A DNA stretch of 35,378 bases from Alphaproteobacteria bacterium BRH_c36 (lineage in GTDB: Bacteria > Pseudomonadota > Alphaproteobacteria > Rhizobiales > Hyphomicrobiaceae). Below the pieces are notes generated by a model, which saw nothing but the letters and a program-made list of their open reading frames with translations, ran no database searches and was not told the DNA's origin. A program made the position numbers and the translations under genes. The stretch spans positions 1-35,378 of the forward strand of contig LOEV01000178.1 of assembly GCA_001516065.1 (NCBI GenBank). The letters are read 5' to 3'. Below are positions 23,907 to 35,088 of the stretch, piece after piece (position 1 is the stretch's first letter; each line of letters begins with the position of its first letter).

Positions 23907-23931
23907 TCAACAACAGATTTCTCAGTGTTGA
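23907..23931 (+). repeat. Hairpin family A copy, outlying
   Basis: TCAACAA, centre CAGATTTCTCA, GTGTTGA. The 6-11-6 spacing is kept with one arm mismatch. It is the only copy not next to plus-strand genes of the ccm or sdh regions. Confidence 0.6.
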
Positions 23932-24021
23932 CCACAACGAGCCCCGCGACCGCGGAGGGTGAGGGCCAACCACTTGCCGTGAGCGAACATGAAGATCGTT
24001 TCCGCCTAAGACGCAAAAGAT

Positions 24022-24864
24022 CTAGGGGCGAGTCCGCCCGTCTCCAAGGCCCAGTGAGCCGGTGCTAGGTGCATCGGGTGCGTTGGCATCGCCAGCACTC
24101 CGCTGCATGGCTTGCCGAGTGGCCTCTTGTTGAGCGAGCAGGCGTATCCCCGCGGCATGTCGGGTTGGCCGGTACAGCTTGAGAATGCCATCGATATCGC
24201 CAGCCTGCAGGGTTTTATGCCGCTCGTCGTAGCGATAGGCCATAAGCTGGCCACTCGAGCCGGGATGATCGAGCCCCAACGCGTGCCCGATCTCATGCGC
24301 CATGGTGTAACGCAGGTCGTAGACGTCGAGATCCCCGTCGTATCCCACTTTCCACCGGACTTTGGGGTTGAAGCAGATCAGCGATCGCGCGATCGCCTGT
24401 GGGCCATCGCGCAGGGTGCGGCGATCGAGTTCGACGTTGGTGAAGGCGCGGCCGAGTGGCTGCGTCTGGGCGCCAATCAGGATTTTGGCTTTGGCCACGT
24501 CGCGCGTTTCAACGAACCGGATCTCAGCGACGGCTTCCCAGATCGCGAATGCCCTTTTGGCTTCGCGTCTGAAGGCGTCAGGAGCGATTTCGGAGGGCTC
24601 CATGGCAGCGTCGACTGGCTGCATCGCGCCGCAGTTCCGGACCGACCCGAACGACATTCGGCGATCGACGAACGCGTATGTCAGCTCCAACGGAGCGTTG
24701 TCGGTACTGCCATACCATTTGGCCGTATTCCGATCGATCTTGAGCAGCCTGTATGCATTAATGCCGCGCTCGCTGATGCCGCGATCCTGCGCCCCAGCGG
24801 GAGCGACGAGCGCCATCGTTGCCAGCATGCTGCCGGTCAGCGCAAGAAGCGTTGCTTTGGCCAT
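24022..24864 (-). CDS. Exported matrixin-like zinc metalloprotease
   Basis: Encodes 280 residues. It has a signal peptide (hydrophobic residues 4-24, cleavage-like AGA near 23-25). The zinc site is complete: HEIGHALGLDHP gives His190, Glu191, His194 and His200. LMAYRYDE follows, with Met208 as the Met-turn, as in M10A matrixins. The segment before it (FRREAKRAFAIWEAVAEIRF) matches the first helix of the matrixin fold. The C-terminal 50 residues are Gln/Ala/Gly/Pro-rich and probably disordered. No propeptide cysteine switch is obvious, although single cysteines occur (NCGAMQP, LICFNP). Substrate unknown. Confidence 0.85.
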   Translation of the reverse strand: MAKATLLALTGSMLATMALVAPAGAQDRGISERGINAYRLLKIDRNTAKWYGSTDNAPLELTYAFVDRRMSFGSVRNCGAMQPVDAAMEPSEIAPDAFRREAKRAFAIWEAVAEIRFVETRDVAKAKILIGAQTQPLGRAFTNVELDRRTLRDGPQAIARSLICFNPKVRWKVGYDGDLDVYDLRYTMAHEIGHALGLDHPGSSGQLMAYRYDERHKTLQAGDIDGILKLYRPTRHAAGIRLLAQQEATRQAMQRSAGDANAPDAPSTGSLGLGDGRTRP

Positions 24865-26174
<1,310 letters not shown>

Positions 26175-26310
26175 GTTTAAGGAGCGGTGCGCGCTCGCGG
26201 ACTCGCCTCCCGGTGTAAATCACCGTAGGGATGGCGCGGTTCGGTGTGCCGCACCGTTTCCTCGTCCGGTCAGACCGATCACCCAGTTTCCGGATCATGA
26301 AAAGAACTAT

Positions 26311-26327
26311 TGGCATATTGTATGCCA
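26311..26327. promoter_or_regulatory. Operator-like palindrome upstream of sucC
   Basis: TGGCATA, TTG, TATGCCA is a perfect 7-3-7 inverted repeat, 93 bases before the sucC ATG. It resembles GntR-type operators in form. Its place in the mdh-sucC gap suggests control of the suc genes. Confidence 0.4.
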
Positions 26328-26419
26328 GATAGTAATGAAGTGTAGTGCAGGTTTGGCGGCGACGGTGTCTGGCGCGACGAGATTGCCTTCAGGACAATTC
26401 TGACAACGGTGGTGAGACG

Positions 26420-27616
<1,197 letters not shown>

Positions 27617-27622
27617 CAGCCG

Positions 27623-28165
27623 ATGAAATCAATATCGCAATCTCTTCTCCTGGCCGGTCTGATAGTGATTGCTTCCGCGGCCGGTGTGACGAAGCCTCTG
27701 AGCGCCGCAGAAGCCACCGGGTGCGCAAATGAGATCGACGGGGGCAAGCAGGTCAGGTGCGAGCGTTTCGCCCTCGCTACGACACTCTTTAAAGGATGCG
27801 TCACAGCCGGCCGAAAACTCTCTGAGATACAGGCGGCTGCTTACAAGGGTGTCCTCGATCAGGTGCCAGCCAAGGAGGGCGAACTGCGCTTCGAAAATCG
27901 CCAGCTGGGCATCGCCATGCGGATTGAAAAGCAGGGCTGCTCGGTTTTCGCCCTGTCCGAGCGGCCTGCCGACCTGATGAAGCTCTTCGACCCAATCGAG
28001 GAAGATATCAGGAGGCAGTATCCCAAGGCATCGGTCCGTCAACGAGACAATGGCTCGAAATGGCTGACATTCGAGGTGGAAAAGAACGACGTCAGATACG
28101 TCACCGCTGGCAAGCAGCAGATTTCGGGTCAGGACTTCGCACTGCTTCTCTATCAATTCGAATAG
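27623..28165 (+). CDS. Exported hypothetical protein between sucC and sucD
   Basis: Encodes 180 residues of unknown family. It has a signal peptide (MKSISQSLLLAGLIVIASAA, cleavage likely near LSAAEA). The mature part has four cysteines (in TGCANE, QVRCERF, KGCVTAG and KQGCSVF), which could form two disulfides after export. A mixed alpha/beta pattern follows to the end (KWLTFEVEKNDVRYVTAG). ATG 27623 is only seven bases after the sucC stop, with no clear Shine-Dalgarno, so it is probably translated from the sucC mRNA. sucD starts 110 nt later. Its position suggests co-expression with succinyl-CoA ligase, but an exported protein cannot be part of that cytoplasmic enzyme. Confidence 0.7.
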   Translation: MKSISQSLLLAGLIVIASAAGVTKPLSAAEATGCANEIDGGKQVRCERFALATTLFKGCVTAGRKLSEIQAAAYKGVLDQVPAKEGELRFENRQLGIAMRIEKQGCSVFALSERPADLMKLFDPIEEDIRRQYPKASVRQRDNGSKWLTFEVEKNDVRYVTAGKQQISGQDFALLLYQFE

Positions 28166-28275
28166 CGCCGGACATCAGTTGAATGACGTCGAAGCCGCGA
28201 CGGCTTTAAGCCGCCAGGAAAATCAGGCCGACACGACGCAATTCGTTCGCGCGAGGCCCAAAGGAGCCAGTAGGC

Positions 28276-29178
28276 ATGTCGATCCTAATTAACAAAGACA
28301 CCAAGGTTCTCGTGCAGGGCCTGACCGGAAAGACCGGTACCTTCCACACCGAGCAGGCTCTCGCCTATCACGGCACCAAGATGGTCGGCGGCATCCACCC
28401 CAAGAAGGGCGGCGAGACCTGGGAAGGCTCCGGCGGCCACAAGCTGCCGATCTTCGCGAGCGTCAAGGAAGGCAAGGACGCGACCGGCGCCAATGCTTCA
28501 GTCGTCTACGTTCCACCGGCCGGGGCGGCCGCTGCGATCATAGAAGCGATCGACGCGCAGATACCGCTCATCGTCTGCATCACCGAGGGTGTACCGGTAA
28601 TGGACATGGTCAAGGTGAAGGCGCGTCTCGACAAGTCGAACTCGCGTCTCATCGGGCCGAACTGCCCCGGCGTCCTGACACCGAACGAGTGCAAGATCGG
28701 CATCATGCCCGGCTCGATCTTCAAGAAGGGCTCGGTCGGCATTCTCTCGCGCTCCGGCACGCTGACCTATGAGGCCGTCTTCCAGACCACCAACGAGGGC
28801 CTCGGCCAGACGACAGCGGTCGGCATCGGCGGCGATCCGGTCAAGGGCACCGAGTTTATCGACATGCTCGACCTCTTTCTCGACGACCCCGAAACCGAAT
28901 CGATCATCATGATCGGCGAGATCGGCGGCTCAGCTGAAGAAGACGCTTCAGCCTGGTTGAAGGAACAGGCCGCCAACGGCCGCAAGAAGCCCATGGCGGG
29001 CTTCATCGCCGGCCGCACGGCACCCCCCGGTCGCACCATGGGCCACGCTGGTGCCGTGATCTCCGGCGGCAAGGGCGGCGCCGACTCCAAGATCGCAGCA
29101 ATGGAAGAAGCCGGCATCCGCGTCTCCCCCTCGCCTGCCCGCCTCGGCAAGACGCTTGTTGAAGTTTTGAAGGGCTAG
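28276..29178 (+). CDS. sucD: Succinyl-CoA ligase (ADP-forming) subunit alpha
   Basis: CoA-binding and phospho-histidine subunit of succinyl-CoA ligase. It has 300 residues. [21 protein letters not shown]-like N-terminal residues form the CoA-binding Rossmann part, and [15 protein letters not shown] follows. The active histidine is His257 in [18 protein letters not shown] lies nine bases before the ATG. A small hairpin, GGGTT/AACCC, follows the stop at once. It is separated from sucC by a gene for an exported protein and from sucA by a metal transporter gene and nhaA. Confidence 0.97.
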   Translation: MSILINKDTKVLVQGLTGKTGTFHTEQALAYHGTKMVGGIHPKKGGETWEGSGGHKLPIFASVKEGKDATGANASVVYVPPAGAAAAIIEAIDAQIPLIVCITEGVPVMDMVKVKARLDKSNSRLIGPNCPGVLTPNECKIGIMPGSIFKKGSVGILSRSGTLTYEAVFQTTNEGLGQTTAVGIGGDPVKGTEFIDMLDLFLDDPETESIIMIGEIGGSAEEDASAWLKEQAANGRKKPMAGFIAGRTAPPGRTMGHAGAVISGGKGGADSKIAAMEEAGIRVSPSPARLGKTLVEVLKG

Positions 29179-29343
29179 GGTTCGCAACCCCTATCCCTAT
29201 TCTTCATAAGGCGTGGGCTGGATGAGGGGCAGATGCAACCGGTGAAGTCGGCTGGTCCGGCAGTGAACTCGCGCCAGCCGAGATCGTAGGCCAACTGCCA
29301 TCTCCTTTTGCGCTTTTATTGACGAGCGGCTAAGGCAGACGCC

Positions 29344-30270
29344 ATGACCGTCACCACCACCCCCGAGCCATCCCTGAAGCGCCGCATTCGCACCGTTGCG
29401 GCGGTCTCCATCGCCATCGCGCTGGTGGTGATGGCGGTGAAATACATTGCTTATCTCGTCACCGGTTCTGTCGCGCTTTATTCCGATGCGCTCGAAAGCA
29501 TCGTCAACGTCGCTGCCGGCATCGCTGCATGGGCGGCCATCCGGGTCGCCAACAAGCCTGCCGACCAGAATCACCCGTATGGCCACGAGAAGGCCGAGTT
29601 GCTGTCTGCGGTGTTCGAAGGGTCGCTCATCATCGTCGCGGCGGTCTTCATCGTCCTCGAAGCCGGCCACGCCCTGATCCACCCCCGCGGTATCGAGCAG
29701 CCCGTCATCGGCTTGTTGATCAACGGGTTCGCCACAGCCATCAATTGCGGCTGGTCGCTCTATCTGATCCGCCAGGGAAAAATCTGGCGCTCGCCAGCCC
29801 TCACCGCCGATGGCTGGCATCTGATGACCGACGTCTGGACGTCCGTCGGCGTCTTCGTCGGCATCGTGCTCGCCGTTCTCACCGGCTGGACCATCCTCGA
29901 CCCGATCCTGGCGCTGCTGGTCGCCGCCAACATCCTGTTCATGGGCTATCGCATTGTACTGCAATCCACCAGCGCCCTCATGGACGAAGCCGCTCCGGAC
30001 GATATGCAGTCGCGCATCCACGAGGCCATCTCCCGCAGCGGTGCCGGCGCAATAGAAGCCCACGACATCCGCACCCGCCATGCCGGCCGCGCCGTCTTCA
30101 TAGAATTCCATCTTGTCGTGCCCGGCGACATGACGGTCGCCGATGCCCACGACATCTGCGACCGCCTCGAAGCCGAACTGGAAGCCGAGATCGAAGGCTC
30201 TGACGTCGTCATTCACCTGGAACCCGATCACAAGGCCAAGAAGCAGGCCGACGGCGTCATCGGCCTCTAG
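29344..30270 (+). CDS. Cation diffusion facilitator family transporter
   Basis: Exports divalent metal ions across the inner membrane, usually in exchange for protons. It has 308 residues, with about six transmembrane helices to residue 210 and a cytoplasmic CDF C-terminal domain after it. LYSDALESIVNVAAG in helix 2 and HLMTDVWTSVGVFVG in helix 5 carry the polar metal-site residues (Asp; His and Asp). HPYGHEKAELLSAVFEG is the typical loop after helix 2. The C-terminal HDIRTRHAGRAVFIEFHLVV is the usual dimerisation domain. The metal (zinc, iron or manganese) cannot be set with confidence. Confidence 0.93.
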   Translation: MTVTTTPEPSLKRRIRTVAAVSIAIALVVMAVKYIAYLVTGSVALYSDALESIVNVAAGIAAWAAIRVANKPADQNHPYGHEKAELLSAVFEGSLIIVAAVFIVLEAGHALIHPRGIEQPVIGLLINGFATAINCGWSLYLIRQGKIWRSPALTADGWHLMTDVWTSVGVFVGIVLAVLTGWTILDPILALLVAANILFMGYRIVLQSTSALMDEAAPDDMQSRIHEAISRSGAGAIEAHDIRTRHAGRAVFIEFHLVVPGDMTVADAHDICDRLEAELEAEIEGSDVVIHLEPDHKAKKQADGVIGL

Positions 30271-30478
30271 TGAGGCGTCGCGCCTAAATCGAACGAGGTT
30301 GCGGCTATGATGCGATTTACGCGCGACGGGCCACTAGTCGGTGCCTGGGCTGCTTTGCCAGAGCAGATTGTCGCGGGGGGCAGTCTGCTTGATGGTGGCG
30401 GGACGCACACTCTTGGCATTGCGAGAACAATCCCTATTTCAAAAGTCGGATAACGTTGGAATTTCACGGGGGAAAGCA

Positions 30479-31711
30479 TTGGCAACGAGCTCAGAGACGA
30501 CGGCAACCGGCTCGGCAAGTAGCGGTCTGTTACATGGCGCACAGGCTTTTTTCCAGCATCAGGCAGCCGGTGGCGTCGTGCTTATGGTCGCGGCCGTTTT
30601 TGCGCTCGTCCTGAGTAACTCGCCGCTCTTCTGGCTTTATGATGCATTGTTACAAACCCCGGTCGTGCTTCAGGTCGGAGCATTGGAGCTGAAAAAGCCG
30701 CTCCTCTTGTGGATCAACGACGGCCTGATGGCCGTATTCTTCTTCCTTGTGGGTCTTGAACTGAAACGCGAGGTGCTCGATGGGCAGCTTTCCAGCGTAC
30801 GCAAGGCAGTTCTTCCGCTGGCAGCCGCGATCGGCGGCATGGCCTGCCCGGCAATCATCTACTCGATCATCAATTACGCCGACTCGGCTGCCATGCGCGG
30901 CTGGGCCATTCCCGCTGCCACCGACATCGCTTTCGCCCTGGGCGTTCTCGCATTACTTGGCAGCCGCGTCCCCACCGCCTTGAAGATTTTCCTGCTTGCG
31001 CTGGCAATTATCGACGACATCGGCGCCATCCTCATCATTGCGATCTTCTACACCGCCGATCTCTCGACCACAGCGCTTGGACTTGCCTCGATCGGTATCG
31101 TAGGTTTGGCGGCTCTGAACCGATCCGGCGTGACAAAGCTGGCGCCTTACCTTCTCGTCGGTGCGTTCATCTGGGTCTGCGTACTCAAATCGGGGGTTCA
31201 TGCGACATTAGCCGGCGTTTTGGTGGCGCTCTTTATTCCGGTCCGGGATGCAAGACGGCCCGATCATTCTCCCTTGCAGGAGGTCGAACACAACCTCGCG
31301 CCTTGGGTCGCCTTCGCAATAATGCCGATCTTCGCCTTCGCCAACGCCGGTGTAGCCCTTTACAACCTGTCGCTCGACCAGGTGTTCAGCGGCATTCCAA
31401 TCGGCATCGCAGCCGGCCTCTTTTTTGGCAATCAGATCGGCATCATGACCATGAGCTGGCTGGCAGTGCGCTCTGGTCTGGCGCAATTGCCCGCGGGGCT
31501 GACCTGGCAGCACATTTATGCCGCGAGCCTTTTGGCGGGCATCGGCTTCACCATGAGCCTGTTCATTGGCACCCTCGCGTTCTCGGATCCCCAAAGTGCT
31601 GCCGGCGTCCGCATCGGCGTTCTGGCAGGTTCGATTGCGTCGGGTATCGTCGGGTATTTCGTGTTGCGCATGGTGCTGTCGCAGAAAGCCACTGCTAACG
31701 TCGGCGCCTGA
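30479..31711 (+). CDS. nhaA: Na+/H+ antiporter NhaA
   Basis: Exchanges protons for sodium across the inner membrane for pH and salt homeostasis. It has 410 residues and about twelve helices. The essential paired aspartates are visible in LAIIDDIGAILI. WINDGLMAVFFFLVGLELKR is the conserved early helix region, and GWAIPAATDIAFALGVLAL and AGIGFTMSLFIG are further signatures. TTG 30479 is chosen because GGGGGAAA precedes it closely; the frame from ATG 30341 would add 46 residues without NhaA character. The TTGGCAAC start resembles that of the crotonase gene. Confidence 0.95.
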   Translation: MATSSETTATGSASSGLLHGAQAFFQHQAAGGVVLMVAAVFALVLSNSPLFWLYDALLQTPVVLQVGALELKKPLLLWINDGLMAVFFFLVGLELKREVLDGQLSSVRKAVLPLAAAIGGMACPAIIYSIINYADSAAMRGWAIPAATDIAFALGVLALLGSRVPTALKIFLLALAIIDDIGAILIIAIFYTADLSTTALGLASIGIVGLAALNRSGVTKLAPYLLVGAFIWVCVLKSGVHATLAGVLVALFIPVRDARRPDHSPLQEVEHNLAPWVAFAIMPIFAFANAGVALYNLSLDQVFSGIPIGIAAGLFFGNQIGIMTMSWLAVRSGLAQLPAGLTWQHIYAASLLAGIGFTMSLFIGTLAFSDPQSAAGVRIGVLAGSIASGIVGYFVLRMVLSQKATANVGA

Positions 31712-31991
31712 TGTCTGCGGTCAATATCGGTTTTGTATTCTCGTCTATGCCGCCAGGCGCAATTTCGACACCGCGCGGCGTCTTGCTGGCGAAGCAAGCA
31801 GCCGCTTCACCCGTTCGTGAGCATATTTCAGGGGACCCGCCACTATCGGCGGACTTAAACACTGCCTCGAAGTGTACTAAGTAAGCCTCAGTGTTCGCAC
31901 CCGCACAATAGCGGCTGCGGGCCCGGACAGTCTCGCGAACGGTTGTTCGCTTATGACCGTGCGGCCCTCTACCCATGGACAGGATCATTCG

Positions 31992-34958
31992 ATGTCCCGC
32001 GAAGCGCTCAATCAGTCCTTCCTTCAGACCTCGTTCCTCGATGGCGCCAACGCCGCCTATATCGAACAGCTGCAGGAACAATATGTCCGCAACCCGGGCT
32101 CGGTGCCCGATCAGTGGCGGCATTTTTTTGAGAGCCTGCAGGAGGGCGGGGGCACGGTCGAATCCGAGCCTTCGAACCCGTCCTGGGCGGTACCGTTATC
32201 CCACCTCGAGTCGAACGGCGAACTGGTTTCCGCCCTGACGGGCGATTATGAGCAGACCCAGAACGAGCTGCACAGCCGCCTTGCCGAGCGCGCGCAGCAC
32301 TACGGTTTTGAGATGTCGCCGGCGGCTTCCCTTCGGGCGATCCAGGATTCGATCCGTGCCCTGATGCTGATCCGCGCATATCGCGCCATGGGCCACCTCG
32401 CCGCCGACCTCGACCCCCTGGGGCTGACCGACCGGCGAATCCACCGCGAACTGCAGCCGTCAAGCTACGGCTTCACCGATTCCGATCTCGACCGCCCGAT
32501 CTTCATCGATCGCGTCCTTGGCCTCGAAACCGCGACGATGCGCCAGATCCTCGGGATTCTTCGACGGACCTATTGCCAGCACATCGGCGTCGAGTTCACC
32601 CATATCACCAATCCGGCGCAGAAGTCGTGGCTGCAGGAGCGCATCGAGGGCGAGGAAAAAGAAATCAGCTTCACGCCCGAGGGCAAGAAGGCGATCCTCA
32701 ACAAACTCATTGAGGCGGAATCCTTCGAGAAGTTCGGTGACGTTAAATACACCGGCACCAAGCGCTTCGGGGTCGACGGCGGCGAGGCCATGGTCCCCGC
32801 GCTCGAACAGATCATCAAGCGCGGCGGCCAGCTTGGCGTGAAGGAGATCATCATCGGCATGGCCCACCGCGGCCGCCTCAACGTTCTCGCCAACGTCATG
32901 TCCAAACCGCACCGCGCGATCTTCAACGAGTTCAAGGGCGGATCGTTCAAGCCGGACGATGTCGAGGGCTCGGGCGATGTGAAGTATCACCTCGGCGCAT
33001 CTTCCGACAGGTCATTCGACGGCAACAACGTCCATCTGTCATTGACCGCGAACCCTTCGCACCTGGAAATCGTCGATCCGGTGGTGCTCGGAAAAACGCG
33101 TGCCAAGCAGGATCAGCACGGTTGCGATCCCAACGACCGGACCTGTGTGCTGCCGCTTCTCATACATGGCGATGCGGCATTTGCCGGCCAGGGTGTCGTC
33201 GCCGAGTGCTTCGGCTTGTCCGGCCTCAAGGGTCATCGCACCGGCGGCTCGCTGCATTTCATCATCAACAACCAGATCGGCTTCACGACCAATCCGCGCT
33301 ACTCGCGCTCTTCGCCGTACTGCACCGACGTCGCCAAAATGGTTGAAGCCCCTATCTTCCACGTCAACGGCGACGATCCGGAGGCAGTCGTCCACGTCGC
33401 CAAGATTGCCACCGAATTCCGGCAGAAGTTCCAGAAACCGGTCGTCATCGATATGGTCTGCTATCGGCGCTATGGCCACAACGAGGCCGACGAGCCGATG
33501 TTCACGCAGCCGCGCATGTACCGAAAGATCAAGCAGCATACGCCCGTCGCAACGCGCTATGCCGAACGGTTGATCGAGGAAAGGGTACTGAGCGAGCGCG
33601 AAGTCGACGAAATGCGCGAAGGATTTCGCGCCCATCTCGAAAGCGAATTCACCGCCGCCGATAACTACAAGCCCAACAAGGCCGACTGGCTCGACGGCCG
33701 CTGGTCCTCGATCGGCTTCGCCGAGGACGAAGCCCGCCGCGGCAACACCGGCGTTGAGCTGGCTATACTGCGCGACATCGGAAAACGCATCACCAAGGTG
33801 CCGGGCGATTTCAACACGCATAAGACCGTTAAGCGGCTGCTCGACCGCCGTGCCGAAATGATAGAAACCGGCGTCGATCTCGATTGGGCGATGTGCGAGC
33901 ACCTCGCGTTCGGCAGCCTTCTCGCGGAAGGTTTCCCGGTCCGCTTGTCAGGCCAGGACAGCGAGCGCGGCACCTTCTCCCAGCGTCACTCCGTTCTTAC
34001 CGATCAGGAGACCGAACGCCGCTTCACGCCGCTGCGTCATATCTCGCCCGATCAGGCGGGCTTCGAAGTCATCAACTCTATGCTCTCCGAAGAAGCGGTG
34101 CTGGGATTCGAGTACGGCTATTCGCTGGCCGAGCCGAATGCGCTTGTCCTGTGGGAAGCCCAGTTCGGAGACTTTGCCAACGGCGCACAGGTCATCTTCG
34201 ACCAGTTCGTGTCGTCGGGCGAGCGCAAGTGGCTTCGCATGTCCGGTCTCGTCTGCCTCCTGCCGCATGGCTACGAAGGCCAGGGTCCCGAACACTCGTC
34301 AGCCCGTTTGGAGCGTTATCTGCAGCTTTGCGCCGAGGACAACTGGCAAATTGCCAATTGCACGACACCGGCCAATTACTTCCACATCCTGCGCCGCCAG
34401 ATTCACCGCAAGTTCCGCAAGCCGCTGGTGCTGATGACACCGAAGTCGCTGCTGCGCCACAAGCGCGTGGTCTCCAGGCTCGAAGAGATCGGGCCCGACA
34501 CGTCCTTCCACCGCGTTCTCTGGGACGACGCCGACGGGCAGCACAAGAAGCCCACTTCGGACTTCAACTTGAAGCCCGACAGCGAGATCAAGCGGATCGT
34601 GATGTGTTCCGGCAAGGTTTATTACGACCTGATGGAGGAGCGCGGTAGCGCCGGCCTCGATGACGTCTATATCTTCCGTATCGAGCAGCTTTATCCGTTC
34701 CCTGCGCGCACGCTGATCCAGGAACTCGTCCGCTTCGAGAACGTCGCTGAATACGTCTGGTGTCAGGAAGAACCGAAAAACATGGGCGCCTGGACCTTCA
34801 TCGAGCCGAACATCGAATGGGTACTCGACCATATCGGAGCCAAGAAGACGCGCGCCGAGTACGCCGGACGGCCAGCTTCCGCTTCGACCGCCACCGGACT
34901 CCTGAGCCGACATCTGAGCGAGCAGAAAACGCTTGTTCAGGAAGCATTGACGGCTTGA
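31992..34958 (+). CDS. sucA: 2-oxoglutarate dehydrogenase E1 component
   Basis: Thiamine-diphosphate-dependent decarboxylase of the 2-oxoglutarate dehydrogenase complex in the TCA cycle. It has 988 residues, standard. The N-terminal SFLDGANAAYIEQLQEQY region binds E2. GMAHRGRLNVLANV, HGDAAFAGQGVVAE (metal and TDP-binding) and NNQIGFTTNP follow. The transketolase-like domain has GFEYGYSLAEPNALVLWEAQ and LLPHGYEGQGPEHSSARLER. I chose ATG 31992 (MSREALNQSF), seven bases after AGGA; an in-frame start at 31953 is less likely. sucB follows after 130 nt. Confidence 0.98.
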   Translation: MSREALNQSFLQTSFLDGANAAYIEQLQEQYVRNPGSVPDQWRHFFESLQEGGGTVESEPSNPSWAVPLSHLESNGELVSALTGDYEQTQNELHSRLAERAQHYGFEMSPAASLRAIQDSIRALMLIRAYRAMGHLAADLDPLGLTDRRIHRELQPSSYGFTDSDLDRPIFIDRVLGLETATMRQILGILRRTYCQHIGVEFTHITNPAQKSWLQERIEGEEKEISFTPEGKKAILNKLIEAESFEKFGDVKYTGTKRFGVDGGEAMVPALEQIIKRGGQLGVKEIIIGMAHRGRLNVLANVMSKPHRAIFNEFKGGSFKPDDVEGSGDVKYHLGASSDRSFDGNNVHLSLTANPSHLEIVDPVVLGKTRAKQDQHGCDPNDRTCVLPLLIHGDAAFAGQGVVAECFGLSGLKGHRTGGSLHFIINNQIGFTTNPRYSRSSPYCTDVAKMVEAPIFHVNGDDPEAVVHVAKIATEFRQKFQKPVVIDMVCYRRYGHNEADEPMFTQPRMYRKIKQHTPVATRYAERLIEERVLSEREVDEMREGFRAHLESEFTAADNYKPNKADWLDGRWSSIGFAEDEARRGNTGVELAILRDIGKRITKVPGDFNTHKTVKRLLDRRAEMIETGVDLDWAMCEHLAFGSLLAEGFPVRLSGQDSERGTFSQRHSVLTDQETERRFTPLRHISPDQAGFEVINSMLSEEAVLGFEYGYSLAEPNALVLWEAQFGDFANGAQVIFDQFVSSGERKWLRMSGLVCLLPHGYEGQGPEHSSARLERYLQLCAEDNWQIANCTTPANYFHILRRQIHRKFRKPLVLMTPKSLLRHKRVVSRLEEIGPDTSFHRVLWDDADGQHKKPTSDFNLKPDSEIKRIVMCSGKVYYDLMEERGSAGLDDVYIFRIEQLYPFPARTLIQELVRFENVAEYVWCQEEPKNMGAWTFIEPNIEWVLDHIGAKKTRAEYAGRPASASTATGLLSRHLSEQKTLVQEALTA

Positions 34959-35088
34959 TTGCCGAGCGCTGCCGGGTTAGCGGCCCGGCAGCTACTCGCT
35001 CGACGAATACGAAGAACACGATTTTGACGGCGGTGTCCGCACTGTGCGGCAGCCCTGCATAGAACAGAAAAGAAGAGGTTCGACTACA

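Larger units (their letters stand above)
23505..24021. other. Gene-free stretch between the metalloprotease and PRC-barrel genes
   Basis: Holds an 8-bp GC hairpin at 23588-23609, a family A hairpin at 23907-23931 and a GAACGCGCTTTA string like the inverted repeat at 8674-8716. A 62-codon minus-strand frame at 23558-23746 reads through the GC hairpin and lacks recognisable sequence. Promoter boxes could not be assigned. Confidence 0.45.
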
